Source of the DNA: Dechloromonas sp.
GTDB lineage: Bacteria > Pseudomonadota > Gammaproteobacteria > Burkholderiales > Rhodocyclaceae
Direction: 5' to 3'
Assembly: GCA_028687035.1 (NCBI GenBank)
Contig: JAQUAX010000007.1
Coordinates: 62,001-126,000 of the forward strand
Length of the DNA stretch: 64,000 nucleotides
Positions 58,772 to 64,000 of the stretch are shown in pieces (positions within the stretch are counted from its first letter, which is position 1; the number at the start of each line of letters is the position of its first letter). A program made the position numbers and the translations under genes. The notes beneath the pieces were generated by a model. That model did not search any database and was not told the DNA's origin. It worked only from the letters and a program-made list of their open reading frames with translations.

Positions 58772-58796
58772 ATCGAGAATATTGTATATTGTCGAT
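58772..58796. promoter_or_regulatory. AT-rich palindrome upstream of the ABM gene
   Basis: ATCGA-G-AATAT, TGT, ATATT-G-TCGAT forms a 25-bp palindrome with a single mismatched pair. It includes TATATT, a possible -10, and lies 17 bp upstream of the ATG. It looks like an operator of a repressor-type regulator; none is identified. Confidence 0.5.
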
Positions 58797-58813
58797 TTTT
58801 GGCGGAGACAGGC

Positions 58814-59353
58814 ATGAGCGATCAGAACGTGTTCCGCGTCGTCCGGCGCCGGGCCCGGCCCGGCTGCGCGCCGGCCTACGAGGCGCTGGTCCGGGCGATG
58901 TTCGAGGAGGCCCGGCGCTTTCCCGGCTACCTGTCGGCGGAACTGATCCCGCCGGCCACGGCCGGTGGCGAATACCAGATCGTCCAGCGTTTCGCGACCC
59001 CGGCCGATCTCGAGCGCTGGAACGCCTCGGCAGAGCGGCTGGACTGGATGGAAAAGCTGTCGCACGTCGCCGAGGGGGAGCCGGAATACCGCCTGCTGCA
59101 CGGGCTCGACGCCTGGTTCGGGCCGGCCGCGCTGCCAGTCGCCAAGCCGCCGCCGCGCTGGCGGCTGACGCTGGTCAGCTGGCTCGGCATCTTCCCGACC
59201 GTCGCGCTGTTGCTCAGCTTCGTCGCGCCGCTGCTCGCCGACCTGCCTTTTTTGCTGCGCACGGCGGCGATCACCGCGCTGGTCGCGGTGCTGATGTCCT
59301 ACGTGATCATGCCGCGCCTGACGCGCTGGCTCGGCGGCTGGCTGCGCCGCTGA
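58814..59353 (+). CDS. ABM-domain protein with C-terminal membrane hairpin
   Basis: This 179-residue protein has an antibiotic-biosynthesis-monooxygenase-like (dimeric alpha-beta barrel) domain (VVRRRARPGCAPAYEALVRAM, FPGYLSAELIPPA, YQIVQRFATPADLERW) and two C-terminal helices (TLVSWLGIFPTVALLLSFVAPLL and ITALVAVLMSYVIMPRL). The substrate is unknown; proteins of this build are annotated as ABM family membrane proteins. GGAG lies 6 nt upstream of ATG 58814. It is convergent with the sigma54 regulator. Confidence 0.83.
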   Translation: MSDQNVFRVVRRRARPGCAPAYEALVRAMFEEARRFPGYLSAELIPPATAGGEYQIVQRFATPADLERWNASAERLDWMEKLSHVAEGEPEYRLLHGLDAWFGPAALPVAKPPPRWRLTLVSWLGIFPTVALLLSFVAPLLADLPFLLRTAAITALVAVLMSYVIMPRLTRWLGGWLRR

Positions 59354-59362
59354 GCCGCCGGC

Positions 59363-61039
59363 TCAGCTCGAATTGCGCTTCAGCCGGTACTGCAGCTGCG
59401 GCCGGGTGATGCCGAGCAGGCGGGCGGCGCCGGCCAGGTTGCCGCCCGAGCGGCCGACCGCTTCGGTCAGCAGCGCGTGCTCCAGTTCGTCCAGCGAGAT
59501 GCCGGTGCCGATGATCGAGTCGAGCAGCGATTCGCTGCACTTGCCCGGGGTGCTGCTGGATTCCAGCCGGCCTGACGACGAGATGCTGCTTTCCCACGAT
59601 TCGGCGTCGCCGAGATGGGTGAACAGGTGCTCGACCTCGATCCAGCCGCCTTGCGGCGCGAGGATCACGCCGCGCTCGATCATGTTTTCCAGTTCGCGGA
59701 CGTTGCCCGGCCACGGGTACTGCTTCATCGCCTGCAGCGTCTTGTCGCTGACGCCGAGCAGCGGCTTCTCGTGCAGCGTGCAGAAGCGCTCGAGCATCGC
59801 CTCGACCAGCGGCTGGATATCGGCGACGCGGTCGCGCAGCGGCGGGATCTTCACCGGGTAGACGTTCAGCCGGTAATACAGGTCGGAGCGGAAGCGGCCT
59901 TCCTTGACCGCGGTGCTCAGGTCGACGTTGGTCGCCGCGACCAGCCGGATGTTGATCTTGCGCGTCCGGTCGTCGCCCAGGCGCTCGATCTCGCCTTCCT
60001 GCAGCACGCGCAGCAGCTTGGCCTGCGCGGCCAGCGGCAGTTCGCCGACCTCGTCGAGGAACAGCGTGCCGCCGTCGGCGCGCTCGAACTTGCCCATCCG
60101 GGTGGCCTGGGCGCCGGTGAAGGCGCCCTTCTCGACGCCGAACAGTTCCGACTCGATCAGGTCGTGCGGCAGCGCCGCGCAATTGACCGCGACGAAGGGG
60201 CCCTGGCGCCGCTCGCTGCCCTGGTGCAGCGCCCGCGCGAAGCGTTCCTTGCCGACGCCGGTCTCGCCGAGCAGCAGCACCGTCACCGAGGTCCGCGAGG
60301 CCTTGCCGATCAGTTCCTGCGCCTGCTTGAAGCCCTTCGACATGCCGACCAGCTGCGGCGTCTGCGTCTGCTGGGTCAGCGTCGTGCGCAGGTAATCGAC
60401 CTGGTGGCGCAGTTCCAGCAGGTGCTTCAGCATCGAGTCGGACTGGAAGTAGTTCGCGTGCTCCTCGCCGTCCTCCCAGGCCTCGACCGGCTTGCCGACG
60501 ATGCGGCAGTTGTTGTGGCCGCAGGCGACGCACTCGACTTCCTTGAACAGGATGAAGCGGCCCATGAAGGTCGAGGTGTAGCCGGTCGCGTAACCGATCT
60601 GCGACCAGCAGACCGGCTCGTCGGAGCGGCCGAATTCCTTCAGGTGGATGTCCTCTTCCCAGGAGTTCTCCCACAGGAACTCGCCTTCGAAGTCGCCGGA
60701 ATCGACATCCATCTTCAGGTTGACCGGCGTCACCCGGACGATGCCTTCCAGCATGTGCAGTTGCGGGCCGGTGACGAAGGCGTCCTGCAGCGGCTGGTCG
60801 CGGCGGATGCGCATCGCCAGTTCGGCGTCGCGGACGCCCGAGGCGTAGCCCATGCGGGTCAGGATGCGCCGCGTGTGCTCCTTGCCGACGGTGCCCAGCA
60901 GTTCCTTGCGCAGCGCGCCGAGCGCCGCGGTGTGCATCAGGATCATCCGGCTCTCGTCGAGCCAGATCGTCCCGTCCTTCTCGCAGAAGCGGACGAGGTC
61001 GCGCAGATCGTTGGATTCCGGATACCGGATCGTCGTCAT
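59363..61039 (-). CDS. dmpR: Sigma54-dependent phenol-responsive activator, DmpR/XylR type
   Basis: This 558-residue activator has an XylR-N sensor domain, a V4R domain ([20 protein letters not shown] with Cys170, 173 and 178), an AAA+ domain (GETGVGKE at 258-265, GAFTGA at 305-310 for sigma54 contact, LFLDEVGE near 326) and a Fis-type DNA-binding helix-turn-helix ([21 protein letters not shown]) at the C-terminus. It senses phenolic compounds and drives sigma54 transcription of the divergent phenol hydroxylase genes. GGAG is 7 nt upstream of ATG 61039. Target sites lie upstream of dmpK. Confidence 0.93.
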   Translation of the reverse strand: MTTIRYPESNDLRDLVRFCEKDGTIWLDESRMILMHTAALGALRKELLGTVGKEHTRRILTRMGYASGVRDAELAMRIRRDQPLQDAFVTGPQLHMLEGIVRVTPVNLKMDVDSGDFEGEFLWENSWEEDIHLKEFGRSDEPVCWSQIGYATGYTSTFMGRFILFKEVECVACGHNNCRIVGKPVEAWEDGEEHANYFQSDSMLKHLLELRHQVDYLRTTLTQQTQTPQLVGMSKGFKQAQELIGKASRTSVTVLLLGETGVGKERFARALHQGSERRQGPFVAVNCAALPHDLIESELFGVEKGAFTGAQATRMGKFERADGGTLFLDEVGELPLAAQAKLLRVLQEGEIERLGDDRTRKINIRLVAATNVDLSTAVKEGRFRSDLYYRLNVYPVKIPPLRDRVADIQPLVEAMLERFCTLHEKPLLGVSDKTLQAMKQYPWPGNVRELENMIERGVILAPQGGWIEVEHLFTHLGDAESWESSISSSGRLESSSTPGKCSESLLDSIIGTGISLDELEHALLTEAVGRSGGNLAGAARLLGITRPQLQYRLKRNSS

Positions 61040-61153
61040 TTCATGTCTCCACCGGGGGGGCTGCGTCGGCCGATGCCGCGCAGTTTATTTATCGGTTTAA
61101 TTTTCTCGAGATTATTGCACGATTTTGAGATCGGCCGACATCTCCGGCGATTC

Positions 61154-61189
61154 ATCAATTGATTAACCGGAGAGATATCGGTTGATCAA
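61154..61189 (+). promoter_or_regulatory. Paired upstream activating sites for the DmpR-type activator
   Basis: ATCAATTGAT at 61154-61163 and TTGATCAA at 61182-61189 are palindromic sites with centres about 27 bp apart, resembling the TTGATCAA-type upstream sites of DmpR and XylR. They lie about 105-130 bp upstream of the predicted sigma54 start. Assignment is by resemblance. Confidence 0.6.
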
Positions 61190-61262
61190 ATCGTAATTTT
61201 CAGTCCCCGCGGTGAACCGGTCGTTTCCGGTGAAATTGAGACGGATCAATGGGTTGCGATGG

Positions 61263-61278
61263 TGGCACGCTCCTTGAT
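61263..61278 (+). promoter_or_regulatory. Sigma54 (-24/-12) promoter of the phenol hydroxylase operon
   Basis: TGGCACG-N4-TTGAT matches the TGGCACG-N4-TTGCW consensus with one change (A for C at -12). The start would be near 61289. A 7-bp inverted repeat, GTGGCAC at 61262-61268 with GTGCCAC at 61286-61292, overlaps it. Confidence 0.8.
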
Positions 61279-61330
61279 TAAGAGAGTGCCACGGCGCCGC
61301 CACCTGGCGCCCCGATCAGGAGAGACCCAG

Positions 61331-61600
61331 ATGGGACAACAACAATCGGTTCGGCCGGTCTTCGACGCAACGCGGCGCTACGTCCGCGTTTGCGTCCGGC
61401 GTCCGGACGGCTTCGTCGAATTCGAGTTCGCCATCGGCGACCCGGCGCTCTGCGTCGAGCTGATGCTGCCCGAGGCCGCGTTCCACGAATTCTGCCTGAG
61501 CAACGAAGTGATCCTGCTCGAACCGGCCGCGGCCGGCGAGGGCGACTGGGTGTCCCGCCTCAACGACGCATCGCGGCGGGACATCGAAGACGCAGTCTGA
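61331..61600 (+). CDS. dmpK: Phenol hydroxylase subunit P0 (DmpK)
   Basis: The 89-residue protein matches the small DmpK/P0 subunit: FDATRRYVRVCVRRPDGFVEFEFAIGDP near residue 11 and VELMLPEAAFHEFCLSNEV near 43. It is not part of the active hydroxylase but is needed for assembly or iron loading. ATG 61331 follows AGGAGAGACCC. A frame extending to 61259 overlaps the sigma54 promoter and is rejected. It is the first gene of the operon. Confidence 0.92.
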   Translation: MGQQQSVRPVFDATRRYVRVCVRRPDGFVEFEFAIGDPALCVELMLPEAAFHEFCLSNEVILLEPAAAGEGDWVSRLNDASRRDIEDAV

Positions 61601-61636
61601 ACGTCCCCTGCGGGGGAAAAACAAGAGGAGACATAC

Positions 61637-62626
61637 ATGCAAATCGACCTGCGCACGGTATCCATCAAGCCGTTGCGAAACACCTTCGACCACATCGCGC
61701 GGCGTTTCGGCGACAAGCCGGCCAGCCGCTACCAGGAAGGCACCTACGACATCCAGCAGACGGACATCTTCCACTACCGTCCGCTGTGGGAGCCGGAAAA
61801 GATCCTGTTCGACAAGAGCCGCACCAAGATCGAGATGAAGGACTGGTACGCGCTGAAGGATCCGCGCCAGTTCTATTACGGCGCCTACACGATCGCCCGT
61901 GCCCGGCAGCAGGAAGCCGCCGAATCCAACTTCGAGATGATCGAGGAACGCGGCCTCGCCGCGCTGGTGCCGGAAGCCCTGCGCGACATCGCGCTCGACG
62001 TGCTGATCCCGCTGCGCCACGTGGAGTGGGGCGGCAACATGGGCAATTCCTACATCGCCGCCTACGGCTACGGCACCGCGATCACCCAGCCCTGCCTGTA
62101 CCACGCGATGGACCACCTGGCCGTTGCCCAGTACCTGACCCGCATCGCGCTGACGCTGGACACCCCGGTCGCCCTCGATACCGCCAAGGATGCCTGGATG
62201 AACGGCGCGCTGTGGCAGCCGATGCGCCAGCACGTCGAGAACCTGCTGGTGCTGCAGGACTGGTTCGAGATCTTCGTCGCCCAGAACCTGGTGCTCGAAG
62301 GACTGACCTACCCGCTGTTCTTCGACCACCTCGACAGCAAGTTCGCGGCCGGCGGTGGCACGGCGATCTCGATGATGACCCGCTTCATGGGCGAATGGTC
62401 GGCCGAGACCGCAAAGTGGGTCGATGCCCAGATCAAGGTCGCGGCAGCCGAGTCCGCCGAAAACAAGCAGGCGATCGCCGACTGGGTCGTCGAATACCGC
62501 GGCCGCACGCTCGAAGCGCTCGCCCCGCTGGCCGGCCGTGCCTTCGGCGCCGAAGCCGATGCCGTCCTCGGCGAAGTCCTCGCCGCCTTCAATGCCCGCT
62601 GCGCCAAGCTCGGCCTGTCCGTCTAG
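61637..62626 (+). CDS. dmpL: Phenol hydroxylase oxygenase beta subunit (DmpL/P1)
   Basis: This 329-residue protein matches the non-catalytic beta subunit of bacterial multicomponent monooxygenases: RFGDKPASRYQEGTYDIQQTDIFHYRP near residue 22 and WYALKDPRQFYYGAYTIARARQ near 70. It lacks paired ExxH iron ligands, as expected. It forms the hydroxylase core with DmpN and DmpO. GAGGAG precedes the ATG. It is followed by dmpM after 8 bp. Confidence 0.94.
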   Translation: MQIDLRTVSIKPLRNTFDHIARRFGDKPASRYQEGTYDIQQTDIFHYRPLWEPEKILFDKSRTKIEMKDWYALKDPRQFYYGAYTIARARQQEAAESNFEMIEERGLAALVPEALRDIALDVLIPLRHVEWGGNMGNSYIAAYGYGTAITQPCLYHAMDHLAVAQYLTRIALTLDTPVALDTAKDAWMNGALWQPMRQHVENLLVLQDWFEIFVAQNLVLEGLTYPLFFDHLDSKFAAGGGTAISMMTRFMGEWSAETAKWVDAQIKVAAAESAENKQAIADWVVEYRGRTLEALAPLAGRAFGAEADAVLGEVLAAFNARCAKLGLSV

Positions 62627-62634
62627 GAAATTCC

Positions 62635-62904
62635 ATGTCCAAGGTATTCATCGCATTCCAGACCAACGAGGACACCCGTCCGATCATCGAGGCCATCCTG
62701 GCCGACAACCCGCACGCCGTGCTCGACGAGCAGCCGGCGATGGTCAAGATCGACGCCGAAGGCGAACTGGTCATCAAGCGCGAATCGATCGAGGAACTGA
62801 TCGGCCGTGATTTCGACCTGCAGGAACTGCAGGTCAACCTGATCACGATTTCCGGTCACCTCGACGAGGACGACGACCAATTCAAGCTTTCCTGGCTCAA
62901 CTGA
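62635..62904 (+). CDS. dmpM: Phenol hydroxylase regulatory/effector subunit (DmpM/P2)
   Basis: The 89-residue protein begins MSKVFIAFQTNEDTRPIIEA and contains EQPAMVKIDAEGELVIKRES and LQVNLITISGHLDEDDDQF, matching DmpM, the cofactor-less effector protein that couples electron transfer to hydroxylation. Its ATG 62635 is 8 bp after the dmpL stop. Frames in other phases over this stretch are shadows. Confidence 0.94.
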   Translation: MSKVFIAFQTNEDTRPIIEAILADNPHAVLDEQPAMVKIDAEGELVIKRESIEELIGRDFDLQELQVNLITISGHLDEDDDQFKLSWLN

Positions 62905-62918
62905 ACAAGGAGAAACAG

Positions 62919-64000
62919 ATGGACATGCACGTCAAGAAGCTGGGCCTGAAGGAAAAGTACGCCCACATGACCCGCGGCCTCGGCTGGGACACCACCTATC
63001 AGCCGATGGAAAAGGTCTTCCCGCAAGCCACGTTCGAAGGCATCAAGATCCACGACTGGGAGAAGTGGGAAGACCCCTTCCGCCTGACCATGGACGCCTA
63101 CTGGAAGTACCAGGCCGAGAAGGAGCGCAAGCTCTACGCGGTGCTCGACGCCTTCGCACAGAACAACGGCCACCTGGGCATCACCGACGCCCGCTACCTG
63201 AGCGCGATCAAGCTGTTCCTGACCGGCATTTCGCCGCTGGAATACGTCGCCCACCGCGGTTTCGCCGCGGCCGGCCGCAACTTCCCGGGCGTCGGCCCGC
63301 GCGTCGCCTGCCTGATGCAGTCGATCGACGAGGTCCGCCACGCGCAGACCCAGATCCACGCGATCTCGAACTACAACAAGCACTACGACGGTTTCCACGA
63401 CTTCAAGCACATGCTCGAGCGCGTCTGGTACCTGTCGGTGCCCAAGTCCTTCTTCGACGACGCGTTCTCGGCCGGCCCCTTCGAATGGATGATCGCCATC
63501 GGCTTCTCCTTCGAGTACGTGCTGACCAACCTGCTGTTCGTTCCCTTCATGTCCGGTGCCGCCTACAACGGCGACATGGCGACCGTGACCTTCGGCTTCT
63601 CGGCGCAGTCCGACGAGGCCCGCCACATGACGCTCGGCCTCGAGTGCATCAAGTTCATGCTGGAGCAGGACCCGGACAACCTGCCGATCGTCCAGAAGTG
63701 GATCGACAAGTGGGCCTGGCGTGGCATCCGCGTGCTGTCGCTGGTCGGCATGATGATGGACTACATGCTGCCGAAGCGCGTGATGAGCTGGAAGGAAGCC
63801 TGGGAAATCTACTTCGAGCAGAACGGCGGCGCGCTGTTCAACGACCTGGCCCGCTACGGCATCAAGGTGCCGGAATGCCTGACCCAGTGCTCGGTCGACA
63901 AGGAGCACATCTCGCACCAGGCCTGGGCGACCTTCTACCAGTACGGCGGCGCCGCGGCCTTCCACACCTGGATGCCGAACGACGAGGAAATGGACTGGCT
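62919..64000 (+). CDS. dmpN: Phenol hydroxylase oxygenase alpha subunit (DmpN/P3), partial
   Basis: The frame is open from ATG 62919, which has AAGGAG 6 nt upstream, to the right edge (about 360 codons). It carries the di-iron motifs SIDEVRHAQTQIHA and SDEARHMTLGLECIKF, plus AHRGFAAAGRNFPGVGPRVACLMQ, the signatures of the catalytic alpha subunit. This enzyme oxidises phenol to catechol. The end of the gene, and the dmpO and dmpP genes expected after it, lie outside the window. Confidence 0.94.
   Translation, partial: MDMHVKKLGLKEKYAHMTRGLGWDTTYQPMEKVFPQATFEGIKIHDWEKWEDPFRLTMDAYWKYQAEKERKLYAVLDAFAQNNGHLGITDARYLSAIKLFLTGISPLEYVAHRGFAAAGRNFPGVGPRVACLMQSIDEVRHAQTQIHAISNYNKHYDGFHDFKHMLERVWYLSVPKSFFDDAFSAGPFEWMIAIGFSFEYVLTNLLFVPFMSGAAYNGDMATVTFGFSAQSDEARHMTLGLECIKFMLEQDPDNLPIVQKWIDKWAWRGIRVLSLVGMMMDYMLPKRVMSWKEAWEIYFEQNGGALFNDLARYGIKVPECLTQCSVDKEHISHQAWATFYQYGGAAAFHTWMPNDEEMDW

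Overview
The window looks like a chromosome segment from a high-GC betaproteobacterium, most likely of the Rhodocyclales (Dechloromonas/Azonexus-like). This is inferred from gene content and order: queA-tgt-yajC-secD-secF, tandem cyanophycin synthetases with their associated ABC transporter, a DmpR-type phenol hydroxylase locus, OmpW behind an FNR-like box, and cytochrome c' with cytochrome b561. No species can be named from sequence alone.

Layout. 1-3.65 kb: the start of a type I-C CRISPR-cas operon on the minus strand (WYL regulator, cas3, start of cas5); no array lies in the window. 3.8-4.7 kb: a small hypothetical gene and a PduO-type cobalamin adenosyltransferase. 4.7-11.4 kb: a six-gene plus-strand operon for glycolate/glyoxylate use (hyi, glycerate kinase, glcD, glcE, glcF, HDOD protein). 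11.5-16.1 kb: rhlE, a lipoprotein, an orphan ugpB-ugpQ pair and a small exported protein. 16.2-19.6 kb: alaS and ompW. 19.7-25.1 kb: a minus-strand run of ilvE, a zinc-finger protein, a SnoaL-like protein, a YheT hydrolase, a phosphohexomutase, an EAL-HDOD protein and a membrane protein. 25.2-31.8 kb: nudJ-mnmA, an HD-GYP protein, a GST, purB, a DUF2322-like protein, cytochrome c', cytochrome b561 and a cupin. 31.8-38.4 kb: secF, secD, yajC, tgt, queA and an exported protein of unknown function, all minus strand.

38.48-48.17 kb is a 9.7-kb integrated element bounded by 56-bp direct repeats of the 3' part of tRNA-Leu(CAA). Every gene reads leftward from a tyrosine integrase: small accessory genes, a P4-like zinc-finger/Toprim primase, a RepA-type helicase, a repeat-rich segment, a truncated IS5-type transposase, a putative structural protein, a Mu gpT-like capsid protein and a HEAGH metallopeptidase-like protein. 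No terminase, portal or tail set is present. It looks like a phage satellite or a strongly reduced prophage and is the most novel part of the window.

48.2-57.1 kb: a minus-strand cyanophycin cluster (ABC transporter, DUF1854 protein, two synthetases) running into a SUMT gene and a Rap1a/Tai-like gene. 57.2-59.4 kb: rluE-like, DUF192, ubiC and an ABM-domain membrane protein. 59.4-64 kb: a DmpR/XylR-type sigma54 activator divergent from phenol hydroxylase genes dmpK-L-M-N, with a recognisable sigma54 promoter and paired upstream sites; dmpN runs off the right edge.
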